Below, one piece after another: positions 21,146 through 31,068 of a stretch of 64,000 nt of DNA (position 1 is its first letter; each line of letters begins with the position of its first letter). Source of the stretch: Ferrimonas sediminum (GTDB lineage Bacteria; Pseudomonadota; Gammaproteobacteria; Enterobacterales; Shewanellaceae); assembly GCF_900100175.1 (NCBI RefSeq), contig NZ_FNEM01000003.1, forward strand, positions 262,725 to 326,724. Reading direction: 5' to 3'. The notes below the pieces were generated by a model, which had not been told where the DNA came from, made no database searches, and was given only the letters and a program-made list of their open reading frames with translations. Both the position numbers and the translations under genes were made by a program.

Positions 21146-21730
21146 ATGCCAAAAAAAACGATTAAACGGCTGATGCCGAACCCAGATAAACTGAGACAAC
21201 ATAGACACCTGAGAATGTTCGGTGATGTCATTGACCGACCGGGACTATGGCACCTGAACCGCCGCTCAGCTGCCGGAGCTCTGGCGGCCGGGATGTTTGT
21301 CGCCTGGGTTCCGGTACCTTTTCAGATGATTCTGGCAGCAGCCGCCGCCATTCTGCTTGGGGTCAACCTGCCGCTGGCGGTTGCCACTGTCTGGTTCACC
21401 AACCCGGTCACCATGCCATTCATGTTCTACCTGGCCTACCTGGTGGGCGCCTCGATGTTAGGCCTCGAAGCGGGTCACTTTCAGTTTGAGCTCAGTTGGG
21501 AGTGGCTGGAAACCAGCCTGGGGCAGATCGGCGAACCCTTCCTGCTGGGGTGCCTGATTCTCGGCATCTGCAGCTCGCTGTTTACCTATCTGGTGATCAA
21601 CAGCCTGTGGCGCTACTCCATTCTGTTCAGTTGGAAGAAACGCCAAAAGAAACGCAATGGCAATGGCAATGGCAATGGCAATGGCAATGGCAATGGCAAT
21701 GGCAATGGCAATGGCAATGGCAGACGCTAA
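21146..21730 (+). CDS. DUF2062 membrane protein with an Asn-Gly repeat tail
   Basis: A 194-residue inner-membrane protein. After a basic start (MPKKTIKRLMPNPDKLRQH) the DUF2062 core shows FVAWVPVPFQMILAAAAAIL and WFTNPVTMPFMFYLAYLVG, typical of this family of unknown function. ATG 21146 is preferred over an upstream TTG. The C-terminus is a very basic stretch followed by eleven Asn-Gly pairs and Arg-Arg, encoded by a perfect hexanucleotide repeat, which is not part of the family core. It is divergent from comEC and convergent with lolE, sharing a terminator. Confidence 0.85.
   Translation: MPKKTIKRLMPNPDKLRQHRHLRMFGDVIDRPGLWHLNRRSAAGALAAGMFVAWVPVPFQMILAAAAAILLGVNLPLAVATVWFTNPVTMPFMFYLAYLVGASMLGLEAGHFQFELSWEWLETSLGQIGEPFLLGCLILGICSSLFTYLVINSLWRYSILFSWKKRQKKRNGNGNGNGNGNGNGNGNGNGNGRR
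21656..21721 (+). repeat. Hexanucleotide microsatellite (AATGGC)11 in coding sequence
   Basis: Eleven perfect copies of AATGGC run without interruption and encode (Asn-Gly)11 at the end of the DUF2062 protein. Because the unit is six bases, copy-number change keeps the reading frame and only alters tail length. Confidence 0.97.
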
Positions 21731-21740
21731 CCCGGTTCCG

Positions 21741-21779
21741 CGAATAAAAAAAGGCCGCAACTGCGGCCTTTTTTATTCG
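21741..21779. terminator. Bidirectional terminator between the DUF2062 gene and lolE
   Basis: A near-perfect palindrome, GGCCGCA/TGCGGCC extended by A-rich and T-rich arms (CGAATAAAAAAA on the left, TTTTTTATTCG on the right), lies between two convergent genes. It gives a GC stem with a U-run on either strand. Confidence 0.92.
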
Positions 21780-21790
21780 TTCTTTAGCCG

Positions 21791-23029
21791 TTAGCCCAGC
21801 GCCTGGGCCGGCTCCTGCTTGGCCGCCTGCCAGGCGGGGTACAGCGACGCCAGCACCGTCACCACAAAGGCCACACAGGTCACCGACACCACATCGGACA
21901 GCATCAGCTGCGACGGCAGAAAATCGATAAAGTAGACGTCTCCGGACAGCAGTTTAACGCCCAGGGCCTGCTCCAGGCCACGAATCAGATCAGACAAGCG
22001 CCACGCCAGTGCGCTGCCCAGAACCGCCCCCAACACGCAACCGGTCAGACCGGTCAACGCCCCCTGAATCACAAAGGCCCCCATCACCGCTTTGCGACTC
22101 AGCCCCATGGTGCGCAGGATGGCGATCTCCGCCTGCTTGTCCTGCACCGCCATCACCAGCGAGCAGATGATGTTAAAGCTGGCCACCGCCACCATCAACA
22201 CCAGCACCAGGTACATCAGGGTTCGAATCAGCTGAATGTCGGAATACAGGTGGCCCTGGGTACGGGTCCAGTCATTCAGGTACAGGTAATGGGTCTGCTC
22301 ATAGCCCACGGCACGAATCACCGCCGGAGCCGCAAACAGATCGTCAAGCTTCAGCCGCAACCCGCCGACGCCGTCGCCAAAGCCGCGAATCTCCGACGCC
22401 ACCGCCAGGCTGGTGAAGGCCATGGTACGGTCAATCTCACCGCCCAGGTCAAACAGGCCGGTCACGGTAAACACCACCCGCTGCGGCGGACGGCGCCCCT
22501 GGGACTGGGGCCTCGGCACCATCAGCGTCACCCGGTCGCCCACCTCCAGCTTAAGCTGCTGCGCCAGCGCCTTTCCCAGCACCAAAGGCTTGCCCGAAGC
22601 CGACAGCGACTGCCAGGCCTCGGAACTCATGTAATGATCCGCTTCAGAAACCTGTTGCTCCCACTGCGGCATCACCCCGCGAACCGACACCCCTTTCAGT
22701 TTGTCGCCCTTTTGCAGCAACCCGTTAACCAGGGTAAAGGGCGCACTCGCTACCACCTCTTTATGGATGGCCGCCTCGGCGGCCATGGTGTGCCAGTCCA
22801 TGATGGGAGCCTCGACGGCGATCATCTCCGCATGGGGCACCACTGCCAGCAGCCGCTCCTTCAACTCACGTTCAAAGCCGTTCATGGCCGACAATACCAG
22901 GATCAGCACCGTCACTCCCAATGCCACACCGACGATGGACGACACCGAGATAAAGGAGATAAATCGGTTGCTGTGACGGGTACGCAGGAAGCGCCAGCCC
23001 AGCCCCCACACCAGACTCATGCGGCTCAT
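21791..23029 (-). CDS. lolE: Lipoprotein-releasing ABC transporter membrane subunit LolE
   Basis: A 412-residue inner-membrane subunit of LolCDE, which extracts mature lipoproteins from the inner membrane and passes them to LolA. One N-terminal helix ([20 protein letters not shown]) precedes a large periplasmic domain. Three C-terminal helices with [17 protein letters not shown], the coupling-helix block of the FtsX/MacB fold, follow. Start ATG 23029 overlaps the lolD stop (ATGA). It is named LolE rather than LolC by its position after lolD and by its N-terminus. The paralogue at 23708-24931 is LolC. Confidence 0.92.
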   Translation of the reverse strand: MSRMSLVWGLGWRFLRTRHSNRFISFISVSSIVGVALGVTVLILVLSAMNGFERELKERLLAVVPHAEMIAVEAPIMDWHTMAAEAAIHKEVVASAPFTLVNGLLQKGDKLKGVSVRGVMPQWEQQVSEADHYMSSEAWQSLSASGKPLVLGKALAQQLKLEVGDRVTLMVPRPQSQGRRPPQRVVFTVTGLFDLGGEIDRTMAFTSLAVASEIRGFGDGVGGLRLKLDDLFAAPAVIRAVGYEQTHYLYLNDWTRTQGHLYSDIQLIRTLMYLVLVLMVAVASFNIICSLVMAVQDKQAEIAILRTMGLSRKAVMGAFVIQGALTGLTGCVLGAVLGSALAWRLSDLIRGLEQALGVKLLSGDVYFIDFLPSQLMLSDVVSVTCVAFVVTVLASLYPAWQAAKQEPAQALG

Positions 23030-23715
23030 GAGTCCTGGACCTGCTGCAGACGGCCGCCGTGCATCGCCACCTGCCGATCCAGCCTGGCGGCCAGGGCGGT
23101 ATCGTGAGTCACCACTACAAACGCCGTGCCCTCCTCGCGGGCCAGCTGCCGAATCAGCTCATACACCTCTTCGGCGGTGGTTTCATCCAGGTTGCCGGTG
23201 GGCTCGTCCGCCAGCACCAGTGCCGGCCGGTTGACCAGGGCCCGGGCAATGGCCACCCGCTGTCGCTCACCACCGGACAGCTCCGACGGCTTATGATTGA
23301 GGCGGTGGCTGAGCCCCACCTTCTCCAGCAGCGCTTCGCCACGGTGACGCGCCGCCACTTTCGGTTGACCGGCGATCAGCAGCGGCATGATCACATTTTC
23401 CAGGGCACTGAACTCGGGCAACAGATGATGAAACTGATACACAAAGCCCAGCTGCTGGTTGCGCAACTGGGTGCGGGCACCGTCGCTCAGGGCAAACAGA
23501 TTCTGCCCCTGGAACAGCACCTCCCCTTCGGTGGGGGTGTCCAGGGTACCGACGATGTGCAACAGCGTGCTTTTACCGGAGCCGGAGCTGCCGATGATCG
23601 CCAGCAACTCGCCCGCCGCCACCTGCAGATCCAGATTCGACAGCACCCGGGTTTCGAGCTTGCCTTCACGGTAGACTTTTCCCAGCTGCGTGCAGCGCAG
23701 CAATGGCTCACTCAT
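23026..23715 (-). CDS. lolD: Lipoprotein-releasing ABC transporter ATPase LolD
   Basis: A 229-residue cytoplasmic ATPase powering LolCDE. Walker [12 protein letters not shown], the Q-loop region [18 protein letters not shown], the signature [15 protein letters not shown], Walker [13 protein letters not shown] and the H-loop VVTHD are all intact. The sequence FHHLLPEF is the usual LolD-specific block contacting the LolC/E coupling helices. It overlaps lolC by 8 bases and lolE by 4, so the three are translationally coupled. Confidence 0.96.
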   Translation of the reverse strand: MSEPLLRCTQLGKVYREGKLETRVLSNLDLQVAAGELLAIIGSSGSGKSTLLHIVGTLDTPTEGEVLFQGQNLFALSDGARTQLRNQQLGFVYQFHHLLPEFSALENVIMPLLIAGQPKVAARHRGEALLEKVGLSHRLNHKPSELSGGERQRVAIARALVNRPALVLADEPTGNLDETTAEEVYELIRQLAREEGTAFVVVTHDTALAARLDRQVAMHGGRLQQVQDS

Positions 23716-24931
23716 ATCTCAATGCCTCTGCGGGTTTGATCAGGGATGCCCGCCATGCGGGGTACAGGGTTGCCAGGTAACTGAGTAACAGTGCCCCGAC
23801 CACAATCAGGCCAATCTGGCCGTAGTTCAGAATCACCGGCAGCGGCTGCCCCGGTGGCAATAGCCAGATGCCCATGGCGGCCATCAAAGGTTGCAGATTG
23901 AAGGCCAGCAGCAGCCCCGCCAGGGTACCGATGGCCACCCCCAGCACCGTACTGGTCATTCCCTGCACCGAAAACACCCCCATGACCGCCACCGGCCCCA
24001 GGCCCATGGTTTTCAGGATGGCGATGTCCGAGGTTTTGTCGGTTACCATCATCACCAGGGCCGACACCACATTGAACGCGGCGATGGCGATGATCAGCGC
24101 CAATAGCATCGCCATCATGTTCTTCTCCATCTTCACCGCCCCGAACAGCTGCCCGTACTGGCTGCGCCAGTCGTCGACCCGGTAGCCGCCATCGAGTTTC
24201 ACGGCCAGAACCGCCGCCACCGCCGGCGCCGCAAACGCATCGTCCAGATACAGGCGGATGGACTGCACCTTGTGTTTCCCCAGTCGGGTCAGCTTGGAGG
24301 CGTCATCGATGTGAATGTAAGCCAGGCTGGCATCCACCTCCGCCCCCAGCTCAAACACACCGGAGACCGTGAAATTACGCTGGCTGGGCAGACGCCCCAC
24401 CGGGGTGTACACCGCCCCGGTGGCCGACAGTACTCGAACCTTGTCGCCCACCATCACCCCGAGGCGACTGGCCAGCTGACTGCCGAGTAAAATCCGATAA
24501 CCACCGCCCTGCAGACTGTCCCAGCGGCCACTGCGAAGGTGGCGACTGACCGCCGACAGGGGCGCCTCCAGCACCGGGTCAACCCCCAGCACCTGGGCCC
24601 CGGCCAGCTCCTGGCCGGATTGAATCATCGCTTCGGTGCTGATCAGCGGCACCGCACCGATCACGTGTGGCTCCGCCGCCAGCTGGTTGGCCAGCAGGGT
24701 CGGCTTCTGCAACGGCGCGTCGGCACTGACCACCACCTGGGGCACCGCGCCCAGCAAACGGGTCTTTAATCGCCCCTCCAACCCGTTCATCACCGCACTG
24801 ACCACTATCAGTGCGGCCACGCCCAGGGCGATGCCGGCAACGGAAAAAAAGGTGATAAAAGAGACGAACTGGGTGTCTTTACGGGAGCGCCAGTAGCGAA
24901 GGCCGATAAATAGGGATACTGACGGTGACAT
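23708..24931 (-). CDS. lolC: Lipoprotein-releasing ABC transporter membrane subunit LolC
   Basis: A 407-residue inner-membrane subunit with the MacB/FtsX-type topology: an N-terminal helix ([20 protein letters not shown]), a periplasmic domain of about 220 residues and three C-terminal helices containing [20 protein letters not shown]. It is the first gene of lolCDE in this operon, consistent with LolC (the subunit that docks LolA). The gene is divergent from the PilZ-like gene with 70 bases between, which must hold both promoters. Strong similarity to LolE leaves a small chance that the C and E names are swapped. Confidence 0.92.
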   Translation of the reverse strand: MSPSVSLFIGLRYWRSRKDTQFVSFITFFSVAGIALGVAALIVVSAVMNGLEGRLKTRLLGAVPQVVVSADAPLQKPTLLANQLAAEPHVIGAVPLISTEAMIQSGQELAGAQVLGVDPVLEAPLSAVSRHLRSGRWDSLQGGGYRILLGSQLASRLGVMVGDKVRVLSATGAVYTPVGRLPSQRNFTVSGVFELGAEVDASLAYIHIDDASKLTRLGKHKVQSIRLYLDDAFAAPAVAAVLAVKLDGGYRVDDWRSQYGQLFGAVKMEKNMMAMLLALIIAIAAFNVVSALVMMVTDKTSDIAILKTMGLGPVAVMGVFSVQGMTSTVLGVAIGTLAGLLLAFNLQPLMAAMGIWLLPPGQPLPVILNYGQIGLIVVGALLLSYLATLYPAWRASLIKPAEALRYE

Positions 24932-25001
24932 TTAACCATTTGCCAAATAGATAAGTTATCGGATAATAAAGTTATTCACCCCCATTACACAAGCGCCGGC
25001 C

Positions 25002-25583
25002 ATGACTAACGAGCAACAAAGCTTTTTCAGCGTCCCCTGTGACTTTCTGCTGCTAGCGGATCCTCTGCAGCCAAGCCAGCGATTAATGGACAAAGACGCC
25101 TTGCTGGCGATGATGCCCAAAGCGTTCCGGTTGATGGCTCAGGTCAACGACGTCGAGCAGCGCTGTCTGCCGCTGATGAACAGCCTGGCCCAGCACGCGG
25201 CCGAACTGGCGGAATACCTGAGCCTGCAGAATAAGAAGATCGACCTGGTGCTACAGATGCAGCTGGCCCAGAGCAGCGATGCCCGCTACCGCTGTGACGG
25301 CGTCCGCTTTGGCGGCAGTGGCCTGGTGGTCCGCCACGCCAGCGCCATCGAGATCGGCAGCATTGTCGAAACCCGGGTACTGTTGTTGGAACAGAGCGTT
25401 GCCATCTACGCCATCGCCGAAGTCACCGATTGCCAGGTGGATGACGATCAGTTCTTGTGGACATTGGACTTCACCAGCATCATGGATGCGGATCAGGAGC
25501 AGCTGGTGCACGCCAGTCTGCAGGTCGAACAGCGGCAACTGCGGGCACGCGCCCAGGCCCGCCGCCAGAGCGACGCCTCTTGA
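25002..25583 (+). CDS. PilZ-domain-like protein
   Basis: A 193-residue soluble protein. The C-terminal half carries CDGVRFGGSGLVVRHA (about residues 98-113) and later strands like the D/N-x-S-x-x-G part of a PilZ beta-barrel, preceded by a helical region (about 40-85) likely to form a bundle. A clear RxxxR cyclic-di-GMP motif is not evident, so ligand binding is uncertain. Genes of this kind lie beside mfd in Shewanella-type genomes. Mfd starts 67 bases downstream on the same strand. Confidence 0.65.
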   Translation: MTNEQQSFFSVPCDFLLLADPLQPSQRLMDKDALLAMMPKAFRLMAQVNDVEQRCLPLMNSLAQHAAELAEYLSLQNKKIDLVLQMQLAQSSDARYRCDGVRFGGSGLVVRHASAIEIGSIVETRVLLLEQSVAIYAIAEVTDCQVDDDQFLWTLDFTSIMDADQEQLVHASLQVEQRQLRARAQARRQSDAS

Positions 25584-25650
25584 GCCCCTCAGTCGCGGCC
25601 TTGGCCGCGGTTGTCTACACTAGCCCCAAACCTATCAGTAAGCTTGATTT

Positions 25651-28600
25651 ATGAGTAGTTTCTCCCCTCTTGCTCCGGCCAGTGCCGGTGCAGGCACCAA
25701 ACGTCGCCTTACCGGACTGATCGGCAGCGCCCAGTCTCTGACCCTCAGCCGCCTGGCCCGCCAGCACGCCGGCATCAGCTTACTGATCACCCAGGACACA
25801 CCCAGCGCCCTGCATCTGGAGCAGGAGCTGCGCTATCTGTGCCCGGAGCTGCCGGTGACCCTGTTCCCGGATCGGGAGGTGTTGCCCTACGACAGCTTCT
25901 CTCCCCACCAGGACATCGTCTCCCAGCGGCTGGAAGCCCTGTACCGGCTGCCGACCCTGACTCGGGGCCTGGTGATCGTGCCCATCAGCACCGCCCTGGT
26001 GCGGCTGCCGCCGGTAGACTACGTCGGCAGCAACGTGCTGTTGCTGGAACCTGGGCAGACCATCCACATCGACACCCTGCGTCACAACCTGACCCAGGCC
26101 GGCTACCACCATGTGGAGCAGGTGTTCGAGCATGGCGAATTTGCGGTACGGGGCTCGATCATCGACCTGTTCCCCATGGGCAGTGACCAACCACTGCGGC
26201 TGGACCTGTTCGACGACGAGCTGGAAGCCATCCGCACCTTCGACGTCGACAGCCAGCGCAGTGGCGGTTCACTGGAGCAGGTACGACTGCTGCCGGCACG
26301 GGAGTTTCCCACCCACCCCAAGGCCATCGAGCGATTTCGCAGTCAGTGGGGGCAGCACTTTAGCCGCATCAGCAATGAGAGCGAATCGGTCTATCAGCAG
26401 ATCAGCAAAGGACTGATGCCCGCGGGCGTAGAGAGCTATCTGCCACTGTTCTTTGACTCCACCGCCACCCTGTTTGACTACCTGCCGGAGCAGGTGCAAC
26501 TGCTGACCAGCGGCGACATTCAGCAGGCCTGCGAACAGTTCCTCAAAGACGCCCACAACCGCTATGAGAACTATGGCGTCGATCCGCTGCGGCCGCTGCT
26601 GGCGCCGCCACAGCTGTTCCTGCAGACCGAAGAGCTGTTTGCCCGTATCAAGCCCCATGGTCGCATTCAGCTGACCAGCGCCACCAGCGAGGTTGCCCGC
26701 GACCCCAGGGCCGCGGTGGCCGCCATCGGCGACATCGCCGTGAACCATCAACTCAAACGGCCGACCCAGGCGCTGAGCACCCGCATGGGCGAGGTCAAAC
26801 GCACCCTGTTCAGTGTCGAATCCGACGGCCGCCGCGAAGCGTTGCTGGAACTGCTGCGGCCGCTGAAACTGACCATCGAGTCGTTCGCTCACCTGGATGA
26901 CTTCATCGCCGCCAGCGCCCCGGTGGGGCTGATTGTCAGCCCGCTGGAACAGAGCGTGGTGCTGGAGAAAGAGCGGCTGGCGCTGATCTGCGAAGAGGAG
27001 CTGCTCGGCGGCCGGATCCGCCAGCGACGGCGTCAACGCAAAACCGTCAGCTCCGACACCCTGATCCGCAACCTGGCCGAGCTCAAAGTCGGCCAGCCGG
27101 TGGTGCACCTGAAACACGGCGTCGGCAGCTATCAGGGGCTGCAGACCCTGGACGCCGGCGGCATGAGCACCGAGTTTCTGGTGCTGGAATACAAAGACCA
27201 GGCCAAGCTGTACGTGCCGGTCAGCGCCCTGCACCTGATCAGCCGTTACAGCGCCGGCGAAGACAGCGAAGTCCAGCTCAACCGCCTGGGCAGCGAGGCC
27301 TGGGACAAAGCCAGGCGCAAGGCCGCCGAGAAGGTGCGCGACGTTGCCGCCGAACTGCTGGACGTGTACGCCCGCCGGGAGGCCAAACCCGGGTTTGCAT
27401 TCAAACTGGATCAGGCCGACTACCAGAAGTTCTCCGCTTCGTTCCCGTTTGAGGAGACCGCCGATCAGGAGGCCGCCATCGATGCGGTGGTGCGTGACAT
27501 GCGCACCGGCAACGCCATGGATCGTCTGGTGTGCGGTGACGTCGGCTTCGGCAAAACCGAAGTGGCCATGCGCGCCGCCTTTGTGGCCGTCAACGAGGGC
27601 AAACAGGTGGCGGTGCTGGTGCCCACCACCCTGCTGGCACAGCAACATTACGACAACTTCCGCGATCGCTTCGCCGACTGGGCGGTGCGCATCGAGGTGA
27701 TGTCGCGCTTCAACACCGCCGCCGAACAGCGCCAGGTGCTGCAGCAGCTCAGCGAAGGCAAGGTGGACATCGTCATCGGCACCCACAAGCTGTTGCAGTC
27801 GGACATCAAGTTTACTGACCTCGGGTTGCTGATCGTGGATGAGGAGCACCGCTTCGGCGTCCGCCAGAAAGAGCAGATCAAGTCGCTGCGGGCCGAAGTG
27901 GACATCCTGACCCTGACCGCCACCCCGATTCCGCGAACCCTGAACATGGCGATGTCCGGCATGCGCGATCTCTCCATCATCGCCACCCCGCCGGCACGGC
28001 GGCTGTCAGTCAAGACCTTTGTCCGCCCCAAACAGGGGGACCTGATTCGCGAAGCCCTGATGCGGGAGATTCTGCGCGGTGGCCAGGTGTACTTCCTGCA
28101 CAACAGCGTTGAGACCATCGACGACTGCGCCAAAGAGTTGGCCGAACTGGTGCCCGAAGCCCGCTTTGCCATTGCCCACGGCCAGATGCGCGAACGGGAA
28201 CTGGAGAAGGTGATGAGCGACTTCCATCACCAGCGCTTTAATGTGCTGGTGTGCACCACCATCATCGAAACCGGCATCGACATTCCCAGCGCCAACACCA
28301 TCATCATTGAACGGGCCGACCGTTTCGGTCTGGCCCAGCTGCACCAGTTGCGGGGCCGGGTCGGCCGCTCCCATCACCAGGCCTACGCCTACCTGCTGAC
28401 CGCCGGCAAGAAGATGACCAAGGACGCCAAAAAGCGGCTGGAGGCCATCGAACAGCTCGAAGATCTTGGTGCCGGCTTTATGCTGGCTACCCAGGATCTG
28501 GAGATTCGGGGCGCCGGCGAACTGTTGGGGGATGAGCAGAGTGGCCACATCGCCAAGATCGGTTTCAGCCTGTATATGGAGATGCTGGAGCAAACCGTGG

Positions 28601-29088
28601 CCGCCCTCAAGGCGGGCAAAGAGCCCTCGCTGGATCAGATTCTGGCGGAACAAACCGAACTGGAACTGAAGATCCCGGCCCTGCTGCCGGAGGAGTACAT
28701 TCCCCACGTCAACACCCGCCTGGCCCTCTACAAGCGCATCGCCTCCTGCCAGAACGAGGACGAGCTGATGGAGACCCGGGTTGAGCTGGTAGACCGCTTT
28801 GGCACCCTGCCCGCCGCCACCGAGAACCTGCTCAAACTGACCCGCTTCAAGCTGTGGGCCATGGCCCTGGGGCTGCGGCGCATCGATGCCCACGCCAAGG
28901 GCGGCAGCATTGAATTCAACCAAGACACAATCGTCGCTCCGGAAACCCTGATAGGTTTGCTACAATCGGATCCGGGACGCTATCGAATGGATGGGCCCAC
29001 CAAATTACGTTATCAGGGCGACCTGCAGGATGCGGCGTCTCGCCTTGATGCAGTAGAGCAGCTGCTCAAGCTATTGGACAAACGATGA
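25651..29088 (+). CDS. mfd: Transcription-repair coupling factor Mfd
   Basis: A 1145-residue DNA translocase that removes stalled RNA polymerase and recruits UvrA. In order it shows the UvrB-like N-terminal domains (LFPDREVLPYDSFSPHQD), the polymerase-interacting CarD-like domain (about 470-540, VGQPVVHLKHGVGSYQGL), and RecG-like motor lobes. The motor has Walker A GDVGFGKTEVAMRAAF near residue 630, the DEEH box near 730 and the TRG block QLRGRVGRSHHQAYAYLL. The C-terminal UvrA-masking domain ends ...RLDAVEQLLKLLDKR. Length is close to E. coli Mfd (1148). It overlaps csiV by 4 bases. Confidence 0.98.
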   Translation: MSSFSPLAPASAGAGTKRRLTGLIGSAQSLTLSRLARQHAGISLLITQDTPSALHLEQELRYLCPELPVTLFPDREVLPYDSFSPHQDIVSQRLEALYRLPTLTRGLVIVPISTALVRLPPVDYVGSNVLLLEPGQTIHIDTLRHNLTQAGYHHVEQVFEHGEFAVRGSIIDLFPMGSDQPLRLDLFDDELEAIRTFDVDSQRSGGSLEQVRLLPAREFPTHPKAIERFRSQWGQHFSRISNESESVYQQISKGLMPAGVESYLPLFFDSTATLFDYLPEQVQLLTSGDIQQACEQFLKDAHNRYENYGVDPLRPLLAPPQLFLQTEELFARIKPHGRIQLTSATSEVARDPRAAVAAIGDIAVNHQLKRPTQALSTRMGEVKRTLFSVESDGRREALLELLRPLKLTIESFAHLDDFIAASAPVGLIVSPLEQSVVLEKERLALICEEELLGGRIRQRRRQRKTVSSDTLIRNLAELKVGQPVVHLKHGVGSYQGLQTLDAGGMSTEFLVLEYKDQAKLYVPVSALHLISRYSAGEDSEVQLNRLGSEAWDKARRKAAEKVRDVAAELLDVYARREAKPGFAFKLDQADYQKFSASFPFEETADQEAAIDAVVRDMRTGNAMDRLVCGDVGFGKTEVAMRAAFVAVNEGKQVAVLVPTTLLAQQHYDNFRDRFADWAVRIEVMSRFNTAAEQRQVLQQLSEGKVDIVIGTHKLLQSDIKFTDLGLLIVDEEHRFGVRQKEQIKSLRAEVDILTLTATPIPRTLNMAMSGMRDLSIIATPPARRLSVKTFVRPKQGDLIREALMREILRGGQVYFLHNSVETIDDCAKELAELVPEARFAIAHGQMRERELEKVMSDFHHQRFNVLVCTTIIETGIDIPSANTIIIERADRFGLAQLHQLRGRVGRSHHQAYAYLLTAGKKMTKDAKKRLEAIEQLEDLGAGFMLATQDLEIRGAGELLGDEQSGHIAKIGFSLYMEMLEQTVAALKAGKEPSLDQILAEQTELELKIPALLPEEYIPHVNTRLALYKRIASCQNEDELMETRVELVDRFGTLPAATENLLKLTRFKLWAMALGLRRIDAHAKGGSIEFNQDTIVAPETLIGLLQSDPGRYRMDGPTKLRYQGDLQDAASRLDAVEQLLKLLDKR

Positions 29089-30074
29089 TCAACCTGAAAG
29101 CACTCACCGCCGGCCTGATGCTGACTCTAGCATGGTCGGCCCCGCAGGCCGAAGAAGCCACCTGGTTCGAGGTCGAAATTGCGGTGTTCCAGCGCCCGCA
29201 AACGACCACCGAAGCCTGGTCTCAGGAAACGGCGCCGCTGAAAACCGCCAACACCCTGGATCTGCTGGGGCCGGCCATGATGCCGGACCTCAGCGCTCTG
29301 GAGGAGGCGCTGACCCCCTGCGACAGCAGTGACTGGCTGAGTCAGCCGGAGAACTGTCAACCTCAGCCTACCGAGCCGACGCCAATTCCGGAGCAACTGC
29401 CCGCGACCGTGACCGCGCTGGAAACCGGCTCGCCGCTGTCCGGTACCCCGTTCCTGCTGCCCGCAGAGGCTCTGCAGTTCGATGAAGCACTGGCCAAGCT
29501 GCGTCACAAAGGCGCCCGGGTACTGCTGCACAGCGCCTGGCAACAGCCGGTGTTCAGCCGCGGCAACAGCCAGGCCTACCGGCTCTACAACGGTCGCAAT
29601 TTCAGTGACCGCTTCTACGCCGATGGCCGCCTGCGTCCGCTTAATGACCCCTTAGGATCGGTGTTTGATTTTAATTTTTCCATGATGCCGGAAACCGCAC
29701 AGGCAGAGCCGGTATGGGAACTCGATGGCTGGTTACGTATCTATTTGAACCATTTCTTGTTCATTGACACCTCCCTGCAACTGCGGGAGGAAAGCGAGCG
29801 ACCGGTTCCTGGTCTGGAATTGATGGCCGCCGAATCGAATGCAGCTGCCGATCAACCGGTGCAAAACCAACAGGGCCATGCGACCTCCACCGCCGCCACA
29901 GAGCCGTTTCTAAACATCATCGAACTGCGTCAAACCCGTCGGGTACGCAGTCGCGAAATTCACTACTTTGATCACCCCAAGATGGGGGTCGTGATTCAGA
30001 TTCGGCGCATGACCCAACCGAAAGATATGGAGCCGATCCCGGCACCGGACAGCGACACCCTGGTTACTCGGTAA
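29085..30074 (+). CDS. csiV: CsiV-like peptidoglycan-binding cell-shape protein
   Basis: A 329-residue secreted protein with signal peptide MINLKALTAGLMLTLAWSAPQA and mature start EEATWFEVEIAVFQRP, the hallmark of the CsiV family. In Vibrio cholerae CsiV is periplasmic, binds peptidoglycan and is needed for shape when D-amino acids are released. A central proline-rich stretch (TEPTPIPEQLPATVT) and the late ELRQTRRVRSREIHYFDHPKMG are visible. The ATGA overlap with the mfd stop is the usual arrangement. It converges on the acylphosphatase gene with an 11-base overlap of coding ends. Confidence 0.85.
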   Translation: MINLKALTAGLMLTLAWSAPQAEEATWFEVEIAVFQRPQTTTEAWSQETAPLKTANTLDLLGPAMMPDLSALEEALTPCDSSDWLSQPENCQPQPTEPTPIPEQLPATVTALETGSPLSGTPFLLPAEALQFDEALAKLRHKGARVLLHSAWQQPVFSRGNSQAYRLYNGRNFSDRFYADGRLRPLNDPLGSVFDFNFSMMPETAQAEPVWELDGWLRIYLNHFLFIDTSLQLREESERPVPGLELMAAESNAAADQPVQNQQGHATSTAATEPFLNIIELRQTRRVRSREIHYFDHPKMGVVIQIRRMTQPKDMEPIPAPDSDTLVTR

Positions 30075-30336
30075 CTTCGAAGTCCAGGTACAGATCGGTA
30101 CCGTCATAATCGGACACCAGTACATCGGTCACCTCGGCTTGAGGTGGCCCCTGGTGGGCCCAGTCCAGCATGGCGTCCACCGCCTTGTCTGCCCCCTGAG
30201 CCAGCATCTCGACGCTGCCATCATCCAGGTTACGAACGTAACCGGTGACCCCCAGACGCAGCGCCGCCTCCTGAGCCGACGCCCGGTACCAGACTCCCTG
30301 AACCCGGCCACTGACCTTAACCATCAAACGCTTCAT
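30064..30336 (-). CDS. yccX: Acylphosphatase
   Basis: A 90-residue small enzyme that hydrolyses carboxyl-phosphate bonds such as acetyl- or carbamoyl-phosphate. The signature GRVQGVWYRASAQEAA carries the catalytic Arg, and VTGYVRNLDDGSVEM carries the catalytic Asn (VRN). ATG 30336 (MKRLMVKVSG) gives the canonical N-terminus; the frame extends to 30414 but the added 26 residues are not family-like. Its last 11 bases overlap the end of csiV on the opposite strand. Confidence 0.93.
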   Translation of the reverse strand: MKRLMVKVSGRVQGVWYRASAQEAALRLGVTGYVRNLDDGSVEMLAQGADKAVDAMLDWAHQGPPQAEVTDVLVSDYDGTDLYLDFEVTE

Positions 30337-30528
30337 AGCATCGCCCACCCTCAAGTCGATAACTTCACTATAGCAGCTATCCAGGTGGTGCGAGTTTTCC
30401 CGCCAAGGACACAATAAGGTCTTGATCGGCGTCGTATTCGCTCAGGAACACCCAAGCCCGGCGTCCACAGACACCGGGCCCTATTCGACATGGGGAGACA
30501 AGGGGGCTGACAGACTCTGCCCCGAGGT

Positions 30529-31068
30529 TCAGGCGGTCTTAAACTCCGCCAGTGCTTTCAGTTGGTGGGAGATGTCTTTAAATTTGTGGGTCTGGGTGGT
30601 GTCCCAGATGATGGGATAGAAGGGTTTCATCTCCGCTTCGATTCGCGAGGTATCCAATACCTCATCGTGGCAGGCCAGCACGCACAGGCAATGATCACGA
30701 TTTTTCTTTCGAAACTCGGTGACGCACTTTTCCTTGATGTCCCGATACTCCTCCGGGCGATCAATCCGCCCCTCCATGTTCTCTTCCGGCCACAGGTTAG
30801 GGTTAAACACCACCGATTTCATGCCGGTCAGGAAAGCGATGCGCTCGGCCCAAAAACCGCCCAGGCCAACCCCGACAATCAGCGGATTAGGATCGTCGCT
30901 GTAGCGCTTCTGTTTATCCACCTCTTTCAACAGATGCTGCATATCATGGCGGGGATGAAGAGTGGAGTAACTTATAAAACGCACGTCTTCATCAGCAAAC
31001 TGAAGTTGCAGAACTTTCTCGTGATTTCCAGGGCTGGTAGCATCAAACCCGTGCAGATAAATTATCAT
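30529..31068 (-). CDS. ycfP: YcfP/UPF0227 esterase-fold protein
   Basis: A 179-residue alpha/beta-hydrolase-fold protein starting [18 protein letters not shown], nearly identical in layout to E. coli YcfP, with [20 protein letters not shown] and [21 protein letters not shown]. The family elbow reads GVGLGG instead of the usual GxSxG, so the nucleophile serine is missing, as in its relatives, and catalytic activity is uncertain. It is followed by about 115 bases without a gene before the divergent-facing region near 30420 and is transcribed on its own. Confidence 0.93.
   Translation of the reverse strand: MIIYLHGFDATSPGNHEKVLQLQFADEDVRFISYSTLHPRHDMQHLLKEVDKQKRYSDDPNPLIVGVGLGGFWAERIAFLTGMKSVVFNPNLWPEENMEGRIDRPEEYRDIKEKCVTEFRKKNRDHCLCVLACHDEVLDTSRIEAEMKPFYPIIWDTTQTHKFKDISHQLKALAEFKTA

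Noticed and set aside
26269-27849. 526-codon open frame on the minus strand
   Set aside because: Antisense shadow inside mfd with no family features.
30529-31068. Missing nucleophile serine in YcfP considered as a mutation
   Set aside because: The GVGLGG form is the normal family sequence.
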